From assembly GCA_000434295.1 (NCBI GenBank), contig HF994934.1, positions 658 to 21,664 on the forward strand: a DNA stretch of 21,007 nt. The letters are read 5' to 3'. The stretch is from Acetobacter sp. CAG:977. Its GTDB lineage: Bacteria; Pseudomonadota; Alphaproteobacteria; CAAGCB01; CAG-977. A program made the position numbers and the translations under genes. Below, piece after piece: positions 1 to 7,235 of the stretch (position 1 is the stretch's first letter; every line of letters starts with the position of its first letter). Below the pieces are notes generated by a model. It worked only from the letters and a program-made list of their open reading frames with translations. It made no database searches and was not told where the DNA came from.

Positions 1-36
1 GACGCTCTTCCCGTTTTCAAACGTTACGAAAAAAGT

Positions 37-867
37 TTATTCCCGTTCAAACTGATCTTTGCCGACGCCGCATACCGGACAGACGTAATCGTCGCCCAAT
101 TCTTCAAACGGAACGTCGCCGTCGTAAACGTATCCGCAAACTTTGCATACCCATTTCGCAGGCAAGCTCGGCGCCGCGGCTTCTTCAACCTTTTCAAACT
201 CGTCTTTGCCGACGCCGCATACGGGACAGACGTAATCGTCGCCCAATTCTTCAAACGGAACGTCGCCGTCGTATTCATATCCGCAAACTTTGCAAACCCA
301 TTTCGCTTTTGCCATCTTTTTTTCTCCCTTGTCAGATGATGCAATTTCGGATTCCCCCGAACGTTGCGCGGCAGGCTTTCCCGCCTTAAACGCTTCCATT
401 ACGCGAGGCTTCCACGATTCCTGATATTCCGTATAGCTTAACGCTTTTGACGTTCCGTCCGCGCCGCCCGTTACGTCGCAGAAAAACAAAACATGCGTCG
501 AAAGTTCTTTAAATTCCGTAACGCGACAAATCAGGTATGCCGCATTTTGTTTCAATACGGGCAACCCCGAAACAACCGTATGTTCGACATTTGCCCATTT
601 ATCAACATCCCGAGAAGACTGAAAACCAAAATTCCCTATAATAAAGGGATCCGCGTCAAAAGTAAGAACCGATAAGGAAAACTCTTTACTTTCCTGGATA
701 GCCTGCCGCGTCCAAGTCCCTTTGTTACAGCACAAAACCAAAGATTCCGGCGTGCACGTTGTTTGCATGACGGCATCAACGATACAGCCTCCCGTCTTTC
801 CGGCATTTTTGGCGCCGACGACGTACAATCCGTACGTAAGTTTAAACAGTGCTTTTGTCGTATCCAT
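37..867 (-). CDS. Flavin reductase-like / tandem rubredoxin fusion protein (high-molecular-weight rubredoxin type)
   Basis: Predicted 276-residue cytoplasmic redox protein. Residues 1 to about 160 resemble the FMN-binding flavin-reductase domain (the N-terminus contains the stretch LTYGLYVVGAKNAGKTGG). After a polar linker come two rubredoxin modules with CxxCGY and CPxCGV iron-binding pairs: Cys192, 195, 214, 217 and Cys241, 244, 263, 266. The known Moorella protein Hrb, with one rubredoxin domain, passes NAD(P)H electrons to a flavodiiron protein that reduces NO or oxygen; a similar detoxification or electron-shuttle role here is inference. The start at 867 is chosen because AAGGG lies 7 bases upstream; an in-frame ATG at 888 has no ribosome binding site. 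The two modules differ at only a few residues. A second ribosome binding site and ATG sit inside the gene before the first module (see separate entry). No flavodiiron partner gene is in the window. Confidence 0.88.
   Translation of the reverse strand: MDTTKALFKLTYGLYVVGAKNAGKTGGCIVDAVMQTTCTPESLVLCCNKGTWTRQAIQESKEFSLSVLTFDADPFIIGNFGFQSSRDVDKWANVEHTVVSGLPVLKQNAAYLICRVTEFKELSTHVLFFCDVTGGADGTSKALSYTEYQESWKPRVMEAFKAGKPAAQRSGESEIASSDKGEKKMAKAKWVCKVCGYEYDGDVPFEELGDDYVCPVCGVGKDEFEKVEEAAAPSLPAKWVCKVCGYVYDGDVPFEELGDDYVCPVCGVGKDQFERE
47..307 (-). repeat. Direct repeat: duplicated rubredoxin-module DNA
   Basis: Positions 47-160 and 194-307 are direct copies of about 114 bases, offset by 147 bases (49 codons), with roughly seven mismatches by eye. 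Both encode a rubredoxin fold of about 36 residues. Nucleotide-level identity, including third codon positions, points to a recent in-frame duplication or to ongoing gene conversion between the copies. Confidence 0.9.
313..330 (-). promoter_or_regulatory. Internal Shine-Dalgarno and ATG ahead of the rubredoxin modules
   Basis: Inside the fusion gene, AAGGGAG at 330-324 (minus strand) is followed after 8 bases by ATG at 315-313. Translation from there would give a 92-residue stand-alone double rubredoxin beginning MAKAKWVC, a typical rubredoxin N-terminus. Either it is a functional internal start, or a relic of the fusion of a separate rubredoxin gene. The site is seen directly; its use is inference. 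Confidence 0.5.
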
Positions 868-918
868 TTCATTTCCCTTTTCGTTCATTTAAAAGCGTAA
901 TGCCGTTAAAATCAATAC

Positions 919-948
919 ATTCTAAAGTCTAGAACGCTTCTTTTTCAA
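919..948 (-). promoter_or_regulatory. Predicted promoter of the flavin reductase/rubredoxin gene
   Basis: On the minus strand TTGAAA (948-943) and TAGAAT (924-919) are separated by 18 bases, a good sigma-70-like pair, about 50 bases before the chosen start at 867. The -35 box overlaps the stop codon of the upstream alanine racemase gene. A short inverted repeat, TTCTA-5-TAGAA at 920-934, overlaps the -10 box and could be an operator. The gene could also be read through from the racemase gene. Confidence 0.45.
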
Positions 949-1973
949 ACCCCTTTTTTCAAAGCGGGGCTCAAGCGAATCAGAACGTCCGCACCCGTGC
1001 CGGCTTCGGCGTCTTTTGCCAGCTCGTCCGGCGTATAGACATCATTGAACAAATCGGCTTCGCTGCCGCAACGGATTTCGTTTTCGACTTCCGACGCGTC
1101 AACCGCCAGATAATTTGTCGTCGGCGACGCAACAACGGGCAATTTTTTGCCGTTAAAGACAACAAAACAGCCTTTTTTATGAACGATCCCGTCTCCCGAT
1201 CCGCACAACAACGTCGCGACCAACATATCCTTTTGCGCGGGGTTGGCGTCGCCGTAACCGATATTTTGCCCTTTTAAGACGCGATCCAACCTTCCCACGC
1301 GTGCCGTCATCCTTGCCGCAGTTTCCGCTTCGGGCAAGACGGAAGCGCCGTACAAAGCCGCCCCCGCGCGAATAAGGTCAAAACAGTATTCTTTTCCCAA
1401 AAAAGCCCCGTAAGAAGCCGCCAGACTTTTTTTCGCATCGGGAAACAAAGACGCCAGACGTTCAAATGTTTGAAGCTGTCTTTTATTTTCCGGACTTGAC
1501 GGATTTTCCGAACAGGACAAATGACCGACAAGCAGGCTGACACCCCGAGACTTTGCCGTTTCAATCCAAAAATCCGTATCCCGCGCGGGAATGCCCGCCA
1601 TATTCAGACCTATATCCGCCCGTACGGCAATGTTTTGCGCTTCGGAAAAACGGTTCAAGGCTTCTTTATTTGAAAAAACGGGAATAAATCCGAAGCGTTC
1701 GTAATCTTCAGGCCCCTCTTCGACGCCCGAAACGTCCAACACATAAACGGCGCGGCGCGTCAGACGGCGCACGTTTAAAGCCTCTTCAAACCTGTTAACG
1801 AAAAAAGCCCCGCATCCCGCCCTGTCCAAAGCGGGAACGACGTTTTTCACGCCCAATCCGTAAGCGTCGGCTTTAACGACGGCGGCGATTTCGCTTTGAG
1901 GGAACAGACGTGCCATCCGCCGGTAATTGCGTTCCAACGCGTCGGGGAAAACACTCAGCCAGACATCGGGCAT
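945..1973 (-). CDS. alr: Alanine racemase family protein (divergent)
   Basis: PLP-dependent fold-type III racemase that would interconvert L- and D-alanine for peptidoglycan. Length is 342 residues, slightly below the usual 360-380. The PLP lysine is Lys34 in AAVVKADAYGLG; the opposite catalytic tyrosine fits Tyr240 in NIGYG; IRAGAALYG matches the arginine motif that contacts the pyridine nitrogen. By eye several usually conserved positions differ: the Lys129 and Arg136 positions of the Geobacillus enzyme appear as Arg118 and Met125, Tyr284 as Ser259, and the MD pair near 312 as Thr286-Asn287. The start at 1973 has GGAG 8 bases upstream. That GGAG can pair with CTCCG at 1995-1999, a weak 5-bp hairpin. 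The gene lies 77 bases upstream of the rubredoxin fusion gene on the same strand. It could instead be a racemase of altered specificity. Confidence 0.85.
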   Translation of the reverse strand: MPDVWLSVFPDALERNYRRMARLFPQSEIAAVVKADAYGLGVKNVVPALDRAGCGAFFVNRFEEALNVRRLTRRAVYVLDVSGVEEGPEDYERFGFIPVFSNKEALNRFSEAQNIAVRADIGLNMAGIPARDTDFWIETAKSRGVSLLVGHLSCSENPSSPENKRQLQTFERLASLFPDAKKSLAASYGAFLGKEYCFDLIRAGAALYGASVLPEAETAARMTARVGRLDRVLKGQNIGYGDANPAQKDMLVATLLCGSGDGIVHKKGCFVVFNGKKLPVVASPTTNYLAVDASEVENEIRCGSEADLFNDVYTPDELAKDAEAGTGADVLIRLSPALKKGV

Positions 1974-2039
1974 GAACAGACTCCGTTTTTACATCGGAGA
2001 ATACACGAAAAGCATGCGCCGAAACAGAGAAAAAAACAC

Positions 2040-2068
2040 TTGCGGAAAAAAGAAAAACATCATATAAG
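2040..2068 (+). promoter_or_regulatory. Predicted promoter of rpmI-rplT
   Basis: TTGCGG (2040-2045) and TATAAG (2063-2068) are separated by 17 bases, about 100 bases upstream of rpmI. Transcription would begin near 2075, at the base of the leader hairpin, leaving an untranslated leader of about 95 bases. The divergent alanine racemase gene starts at 1973, so this intergenic region serves both genes. Confidence 0.5.
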
Positions 2069-2074
2069 AAAGCT

Positions 2075-2136
2075 CCCTCTTTTTGATGAAGAGGGTAAGC
2101 GTCCGTTCGGGCCAAACAGGGGCTGCCTGAAGACGC
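2075..2136 (+). promoter_or_regulatory. Structured mRNA leader of rpmI-rplT, possible ribosomal-protein autoregulation site
   Basis: Two hairpins can be drawn. The first is CCCTCTT (2075-2081) with AAGAGGG (2089-2095) and a 7-base loop. The second is GCGTC (2099-2103) with GACGC (2132-2136), enclosing a CAGG/CCTG inner stem. No T-run follows either one, so they do not look like terminators. L20 is known to repress its own operon by binding leader RNA in E. coli and Bacillus; a similar role here is inference from position only. Confidence 0.35.
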
Positions 2137-2169
2137 AAAACCGTTTAAATTCTAATTAAGGAGACGGAA

Positions 2170-2367
2170 ATGCCCAAATTGAAAACAAAAAGTTCGGTCA
2201 AAAAACGTTTTGCCCGCACCGGTAACGGCGGCATCAAGCGCGGATTCGCGAACAAGCGCCACCGCCTGATTTCCAAGCCGACGAAAATGAAACGCAAAGC
2301 ACGCGGCATGACTTTGCTCAGAGCATGCGATTTCGACATCGTCGATCGTTTTATGCCTTATAACTAA
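2170..2367 (+). CDS. rpmI: 50S ribosomal protein L35
   Basis: A 65-residue, strongly basic protein of the large ribosomal subunit. It begins MPKLKTKSSVKKRF and contains KRHRLISKPTKMKRKARG, both typical of L35, and has the family's usual length. The ribosome binding site AAGGAG precedes the ATG by 8 bases. It is first of a pair with rplT, 23 bases downstream. infC, often upstream of rpmI, is absent here; the upstream gene is the divergent alanine racemase. Confidence 0.97.
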   Translation: MPKLKTKSSVKKRFARTGNGGIKRGFANKRHRLISKPTKMKRKARGMTLLRACDFDIVDRFMPYN

Positions 2368-2390
2368 TTAACGGGTAAGGAGAGAAGGAA

Positions 2391-2750
2391 ATGGCTCGTG
2401 TAAAACGCGGTGTAACGGCTCACGCCAAACACAAAAAGATTTTAAAGCTGGCAAAAGGTTATCGCGAAAGCAATTCCGCACTGTATCGCATTGCGTTGGA
2501 AAAGGTCGAAAAAGGCCTGCAATATGCTTATCGTGACCGTCGCAAGAAAAAAAGCAACTTCCGTGCTTTGTGGATCCAGCGCATCAACGCCGGCGTCCGC
2601 GAATACGGATTGACGTATTCCCGATTTATGGACGGCTTGAACAAAGCCGGCATCACTCTGGATCGCAAGATTCTGGCAGATATGGCAATGAACCAGCCTG
2701 CAGCGTTTTCCGGTGTTGTCGATCAGGTCAAGGCCGCTCTGAAAGCATAA
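2391..2750 (+). CDS. rplT: 50S ribosomal protein L20
   Basis: A 119-residue large-subunit protein that binds 23S rRNA early in assembly; it is also the known translational repressor of its operon in several bacteria. It begins MARVKRGVTAHAKHKKILKLAKGY and contains FRALWIQRINAGVREYGLTYSRF, both diagnostic. Length is normal. GGAGAGAAGG lies just upstream of the ATG. It follows rpmI in the same transcript and is followed by a terminator-like hairpin before pheS. Confidence 0.98.
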   Translation: MARVKRGVTAHAKHKKILKLAKGYRESNSALYRIALEKVEKGLQYAYRDRRKKKSNFRALWIQRINAGVREYGLTYSRFMDGLNKAGITLDRKILADMAMNQPAAFSGVVDQVKAALKA

Positions 2751-2775
2751 GCAAACCGTTTGCTAAAAAAATGAA

Positions 2776-2801
2776 GGGGCGCCCGCAAAGCGCCCCTTTT
2801 T
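2776..2801 (+). terminator. Intrinsic terminator or attenuator between rplT and pheS
   Basis: GGGGCGC (2776-2782) pairs with GCGCCCC (2790-2796) across a 7-base loop and is followed by five T. Another hairpin, AGCAAA/TTTGCT (2750-2764), lies just upstream and overlaps the rplT stop codon. Only 24 bases separate the T-run from the pheS start, too few for a promoter after it. pheS must therefore depend on read-through, or on a promoter inside or before the hairpin. Confidence 0.75.
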
Positions 2802-2825
2802 CATAGAATTCTTAAGGATGGAAGA

Positions 2826-3923
2826 ATGAGCGAAACAGATAATCTTCTGGCGGAGTTGTTGGAATCCGTCGAAAAAGCGGCAACCGCCGCCGAATTGGAT
2901 GCCGTTCGCGTCTCTGTATTGGGGAAAAAGGGCATCATTACCGAAAAAATGAAAACTTTGGGCGCAATGGCTCCCGACGAACGCAAAGCCGCAGGACAGG
3001 CCTTTAATAAAATCAAAGAAGCCGTCAGCGCCGCTTTGGACGCAAAAAAAGAAGCGTTGGAAGATGCCGAAATCAATGCACGTTTGAACGCCGAAGCCGT
3101 TGATATTACCTTGCCCCCCCGCCCCGAACGGCAAGGACGCGTCCATCCGACCTGCCAAACTTATGACGAAATCGTCGCCATCTTCGGACAAATGGGATTC
3201 GCCGTCGCCGAAGGTCCCGATCTGGAAGACGACTTCCATAACTTTACCGCCCTGAACCTGCCGCCCGACCATCCGGCACGCCAAATGCACGACACGTTCT
3301 ATTTGGCAGGAGATAAAGAAGGCGAAGAAAAACACGTCTTGCGTACGCATACGTCTCCCGTTCAAATTCGCACGATGACTTCGCAAAAGCCCCCCATCCG
3401 CATTATTGCTCCGGGGCGTACTTACCGTTGCGATTCCGACATGACCCATACTCCGATGTTCCATCAGGTCGAAGGGTTGGTCATCGATAAAACGACCACG
3501 ATGGCTCATTTGAAAGGGTGCCTGATCGAATTCGTTAAAACGTATTTTGAGCTTGATGACGTACCCGTACGTTTCCGCCCCTCGTTCTTCCCGTTCACGG
3601 AACCGTCTGCCGAAATGGATATCGGATGTTCGCGCGAAAACGGCGAATTGAAAATCGGCGCCGGAAAAAGCTGGCTTGAAATTCTGGGATGCGGAATGGT
3701 TCATCCGAACGTACTGAAAGCCTGCGACATCGACCCCGAAGAATATCAGGGATTTGCTTTCGGTATCGGAATCGAACGGTTGGCCATGCTGAAATACGGC
3801 ATTCCCGATTTGCGCACCTTTTTCGATTCCGATTTGCGCTGGATTAAACATTACGGATTCGTACCTTTGGACGTCCCGACGACGACTGCGGGGCTGAGCC
3901 TGACGGGAGGAAACAAATTATGA
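2826..3923 (+). CDS. pheS: Phenylalanyl-tRNA synthetase alpha subunit
   Basis: Catalytic subunit of the alpha2-beta2 class II synthetase that charges tRNA-Phe. It has 365 residues: an N-terminal coiled-coil region (about 1-90), then the catalytic domain. Class II signatures are visible: RTHTSPVQIRTM, GRTYRCDSDMTHTPMFHQVEG (motif 2 region), FFPFTEPSAEMDIGC, and the C-terminal GFAFGIGIERLAMLKYGI (motif 3). GGATGGAAGA precedes the ATG at 2826. The stop overlaps the pheT start as ATGA (3920-3923), indicating translational coupling and equimolar production. Confidence 0.98.
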   Translation: MSETDNLLAELLESVEKAATAAELDAVRVSVLGKKGIITEKMKTLGAMAPDERKAAGQAFNKIKEAVSAALDAKKEALEDAEINARLNAEAVDITLPPRPERQGRVHPTCQTYDEIVAIFGQMGFAVAEGPDLEDDFHNFTALNLPPDHPARQMHDTFYLAGDKEGEEKHVLRTHTSPVQIRTMTSQKPPIRIIAPGRTYRCDSDMTHTPMFHQVEGLVIDKTTTMAHLKGCLIEFVKTYFELDDVPVRFRPSFFPFTEPSAEMDIGCSRENGELKIGAGKSWLEILGCGMVHPNVLKACDIDPEEYQGFAFGIGIERLAMLKYGIPDLRTFFDSDLRWIKHYGFVPLDVPTTTAGLSLTGGNKL

Positions 3924-6322
3924 AATTCACTCTTTCTTGGTTAAAGGATTATCTGGACACGACTGCAAGCGTCGAAGAACTGTCCGAACGCATGACGTCG
4001 TTGGGATTGGAAGTTGAAGAAATCATCGACCCGATTGCTCCGATTGCAAACCTGATCGTCGCGAAAGTCGAAACTTGCGTCGAACATCCCGATTCCGACC
4101 ACCTGCACGTTCTGAACGTCAATACGGGCAAAGAAACGATACAGGTCGTTTGCGGGGCTCCGAACGCACGCGCCGGAATGAAAAGCATTCTGGCTCGTCC
4201 GGGGGACTTTATTCCTTCGTTCGGAGAAGCCATTAAAAAAGGCAAAATCCGCGGCGTCGAAAGCTGCGGCATGATGTGTTCCGAACGTGAACTCGGTTTG
4301 GGCGGAGACCATCACGGCATTATAGATTTGCCCGAAACGGCGGTTGTCGGCGCTCCGCTGACATCCGTTTATCCTTCCGACCCCGTCTTTGACGTTTCAA
4401 TTACGCCCAACCGCGGCGATTGCATGAGCGTTTACGGCATTGCCCGCGATTTGGCGGCAAGCGGCATCGGAACCTTGAAACCTTTGTTCAAAGAAGGCGA
4501 AATCCTGATCACGCCCGCATTTGATTCCGACGTCAAACTGGAAAACGACGCCGTCGATATCGGCGCACCGTATTTTACCTTGCGCGAAATTCGCGGCGTT
4601 AAAAACGGCCCGTCGCCGAAATGGATGCAAGACCGCCTGACCGCCGTCGGTTTAAGACCCATATCGGCGTTGGTCGACGTAACGAACTATTTCAATATTG
4701 CGTTCGGTCGTCCGTTGCACGTCTTTGACGCCGATACTGTCAAAGGAAAAATCACCGTCCGTTCCGCCAAAAGCGGCGAAGAGCTTTTGGCTTTGGACGG
4801 CAGAACCTATAAACTGTCCGAAGGCATGGTCGTCATTGCCGATAAAAACGGCGTCGAATCCATTGCCGGCGTTATGGGCGGCGAAGCGTCGGGATGTCAG
4901 GAATCAACCGTTCGCGTATTGTTGGAATCGGCTTACTTTACGCCGGAATCCATTGCAAAGACCGGACAAAAGCTGATGTTAACGTCCGATTCCAGACAAC
5001 GTTTCGAACGCGGCATCGACCCCGAAGCGACCATAGAAAAATACGGTTCGATTCTGGCAACGAAAATGATACTTGATTTGTGCGGCGGAGAATGCTCGCG
5101 CATCATCGTTACGGGCAAAAAGCCCGAAGCGGCGGCGCCGATACGCTTTGACCCGAAACGGGTTAAGCAGTTGTGCGGCATTGAATTGCCCGATGAAGAA
5201 TGCGTTGAAATCTTAAAAAGAATCGGTTGCACGGTTTCAAACGCCGACGAAAACGGCATTCATACCGTTGAACGCCCCTCTTGGCGTTCCGACATTTCGG
5301 GACAACACGATTTAATCGAAGAAGTTTTGCGTATTCACGGATACGACAAGCTGCCCGAAATTTCCATGCCCCGCCCTGCGGTTCAGCGCCCCGTGCTGAC
5401 TCAAAAGCAGCGTCGCGAAGCGATGGTGCGCCGCACGTTGGCAAGCCGCGGCGGATATCAGACAATTACATGGTCGTTTATGTCTTCTGCGGATGCAAAG
5501 CATTTCAGAACGCATGACCCGATTTTGTTGGAAAATCCGATCAGTTCGGATTTGAACGAAATGCGCCAGTCTTTGGTTCCGAACCTGTTGACTGCGGCGC
5601 GCAACAATCTGGCAAAAGGAGCGGACAACGGATTTTTGTTTGAAGTCGGTCCCGAATTTTTCGGGCGTTTGCCGATGGAACAACATACGGTCGCCTGTGC
5701 GCTTCGTTTCGGCATGACGGCGCCGCGCCATTGGGCGGAACAGCCTCGCGTCGTTGACGTTTTTGATGCAAAAGCCGATGCTTTGGCGGCATTAAATGCG
5801 GCAGAAGCTCCCGTTTCCGTTCAAACGACACGCGAAACGCCGTCTTGGTATCATCCTGGACGTTCGGGATGCTTTAAAATCGGCAAGACGGTCTTGGCGT
5901 ATTTCGGTGAACTGCATCCCAAGGTCTTAAAGGCGATGGGCATCAAAGTTCCCGTTTGCGTATGCGAAATCTTTTTAGACAACATTCCGCCCGCCAAGAA
6001 TAAAGGCGGAAAAACGCAAAAGCCCTTAAAACCGCAACCGTTCACTCCGATTTCCCGAGACTTGGCGTTCACGGTTTTGAAAAGCGTTGATGCCGAAAAA
6101 ATCGTCAATGCGGTCAGGAATACGGATAAGAACCTGATTTCCGACGTATCCGTCTTTGACTTGTACGAAGGGGCGAACTTGGGTGAGGACAAAAAATCGG
6201 TCGCCGTCCAGTTCACGCTGATTCCGACGGAAAAGACGCTGACGGACGAAGAAATCGAAAGCGTTCGCCGCCGCGTTGTCGGAGCCGTTTCCGCGGCGAC
6301 CGGCGCACAGTTAAGAGGCTGA
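3920..6322 (+). CDS. pheT: Phenylalanyl-tRNA synthetase beta subunit
   Basis: An 800-residue beta subunit for tRNA binding and editing of mischarged Tyr-tRNA-Phe. Domains in order: N-terminal EMAP-like tRNA-binding domain (about 40-150, containing VETCVEHPDSDHLHVLNVNTG), B3/B4 editing domain (about 210-380), B5 domain (about 400-475), core fold related to the catalytic domain, and a C-terminal FDX-ACB anticodon-binding domain from about 707 (PFTPISRDLAFTV). Length is normal. GGGAGG lies upstream of the ATG within the end of pheS. The next gene starts one base after its stop. Confidence 0.98.
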   Translation: MKFTLSWLKDYLDTTASVEELSERMTSLGLEVEEIIDPIAPIANLIVAKVETCVEHPDSDHLHVLNVNTGKETIQVVCGAPNARAGMKSILARPGDFIPSFGEAIKKGKIRGVESCGMMCSERELGLGGDHHGIIDLPETAVVGAPLTSVYPSDPVFDVSITPNRGDCMSVYGIARDLAASGIGTLKPLFKEGEILITPAFDSDVKLENDAVDIGAPYFTLREIRGVKNGPSPKWMQDRLTAVGLRPISALVDVTNYFNIAFGRPLHVFDADTVKGKITVRSAKSGEELLALDGRTYKLSEGMVVIADKNGVESIAGVMGGEASGCQESTVRVLLESAYFTPESIAKTGQKLMLTSDSRQRFERGIDPEATIEKYGSILATKMILDLCGGECSRIIVTGKKPEAAAPIRFDPKRVKQLCGIELPDEECVEILKRIGCTVSNADENGIHTVERPSWRSDISGQHDLIEEVLRIHGYDKLPEISMPRPAVQRPVLTQKQRREAMVRRTLASRGGYQTITWSFMSSADAKHFRTHDPILLENPISSDLNEMRQSLVPNLLTAARNNLAKGADNGFLFEVGPEFFGRLPMEQHTVACALRFGMTAPRHWAEQPRVVDVFDAKADALAALNAAEAPVSVQTTRETPSWYHPGRSGCFKIGKTVLAYFGELHPKVLKAMGIKVPVCVCEIFLDNIPPAKNKGGKTQKPLKPQPFTPISRDLAFTVLKSVDAEKIVNAVRNTDKNLISDVSVFDLYEGANLGEDKKSVAVQFTLIPTEKTLTDEEIESVRRRVVGAVSAATGAQLRG

Positions 6323-6323
6323 T

Positions 6324-7142
6324 ATGGATATGCCTTTTAACAAGCCGTCCGAAAGCAATTGGAAAACGCCGCTCTTATCCGGAGCGGTCCGTTTTCCGCG
6401 TTCGGGCGAAAAACCGAAACAGCTTGCCGTCTATTTGCACGGCATGGGCGGAACGGGGCAATCAAACGTTTGGTTCGCCGAAGAACTTCAAAACGTCATG
6501 CCCCACGCGGTTTTTTATGTCCCCGACGGCTTGGAACCGATGGACGGAAACGAAGAAGCACGCCAATGGTTCGATATTCCCAAAGGCTTTAAAGATTCAT
6601 GGTTGGGACACCATCCCGACGAATTAAAGCCTGCCGCTCGCAAAAAAATCGATGAAATGTATGCGGCGTACGAACCTGCCGCGCTTAAGGTCGTCGAATT
6701 TATTCGCGAACGGATGGCTTTTCACGGAATCGGCGCCGAGAATACTTACATTTTCGGCGTTTCTCAGGGCGCCATGCTGGCGGTTCAACTCTTGGGTGAA
6801 AGCGATCTGTTGGCAGACGAACGCGAAAATGGCGATCTTGTCCCCGTCGGCGGTGCCATGATTATTGCGGGCTGTCTGCTGAACGCCGCCGAAGTCGAAG
6901 CTCATCCGTCTCAATCAAAACCGGAATTCGTTTTAATTCACGGTTCCGAAGACATCACCGTCCCTTACCAAGGGCATTTGTTGACGGACAAAACGCTTTT
7001 CCTGAGCGGACAAAAAACCGAAACCAAAGTCATTTGGGGCAAAGACCACACCTTTTTTGAATATCAGGCAATGCCGGATATTTTACGGCTGGCGTCTTTG
7101 TGGGGTGAACGCGTTCCCGAAGACGATAACGGCGAAGAATAA
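6324..7142 (+). CDS. Alpha/beta hydrolase of the phospholipase/carboxylesterase type
   Basis: A 272-residue predicted cytoplasmic serine hydrolase. A candidate catalytic triad is visible: Ser147 in GVSQGA, Asp210 in HGSEDITVP and His242 in GKDHTFFEY, with HGMGGTG near residue 40 as the likely oxyanion-hole region. The overall pattern resembles the COG0400 esterase family, acting on short acyl esters or thioesters; the substrate is unknown. No signal peptide is seen. The start is one base after the pheT stop, with AGAGG upstream; a second ATG at 6330 is possible. It is the last gene before a strong terminator, so it is probably co-transcribed with pheST. Confidence 0.82.
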   Translation: MDMPFNKPSESNWKTPLLSGAVRFPRSGEKPKQLAVYLHGMGGTGQSNVWFAEELQNVMPHAVFYVPDGLEPMDGNEEARQWFDIPKGFKDSWLGHHPDELKPAARKKIDEMYAAYEPAALKVVEFIRERMAFHGIGAENTYIFGVSQGAMLAVQLLGESDLLADERENGDLVPVGGAMIIAGCLLNAAEVEAHPSQSKPEFVLIHGSEDITVPYQGHLLTDKTLFLSGQKTETKVIWGKDHTFFEYQAMPDILRLASLWGERVPEDDNGEE

Positions 7143-7145
7143 AAC

Positions 7146-7170
7146 AAAAAGCCCCGAAAGGGGCTTTTTT
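7146..7170 (+). terminator. Strong intrinsic terminator after the pheST operon
   Basis: AAAAAGCCCC (7146-7155) pairs with GGGGCTTTTT (7160-7169) across a GAAA tetraloop, giving a 10-bp stem with a six-T run (7165-7170). It begins four bases after the hydrolase stop and ends the rplT/pheS/pheT/hydrolase unit before polA. Confidence 0.92.
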
Positions 7171-7175
7171 CCTGT

Positions 7176-7203
7176 TTGATTTTGTTGCGTTCTCTGTCAT
7201 AAA
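7176..7203 (+). promoter_or_regulatory. Possible polA promoter
   Basis: TTGATT (7176-7181) and CATAAA (7198-7203) are separated by 16 bases, about 35 bases before the polA ATG and just after the upstream terminator. A promoter is expected here by position; the boxes themselves are only a moderate match. Confidence 0.3.
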
Positions 7204-7235
7204 AGATAAGGTCTGTTTGTCGGCGGAGAATAAAA

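Noticed and set aside
868..888. Upstream ATG at 888 for the flavin reductase/rubredoxin gene
   Set aside because: No ribosome binding site before it; the ATG at 867 has AAGGG at ideal spacing, and the family-like sequence begins there.
2771..2806. Possible 11-residue leader peptide (ATG at 2771) before pheS
   Set aside because: No ribosome binding site and only one phenylalanine codon, so a PheM-like attenuation peptide is not supported.
2763..3851. Long minus-strand open frame opposite pheS
   Set aside because: Shadow of pheS, whose catalytic motifs are complete on the plus strand; the antisense protein has no recognisable domain.
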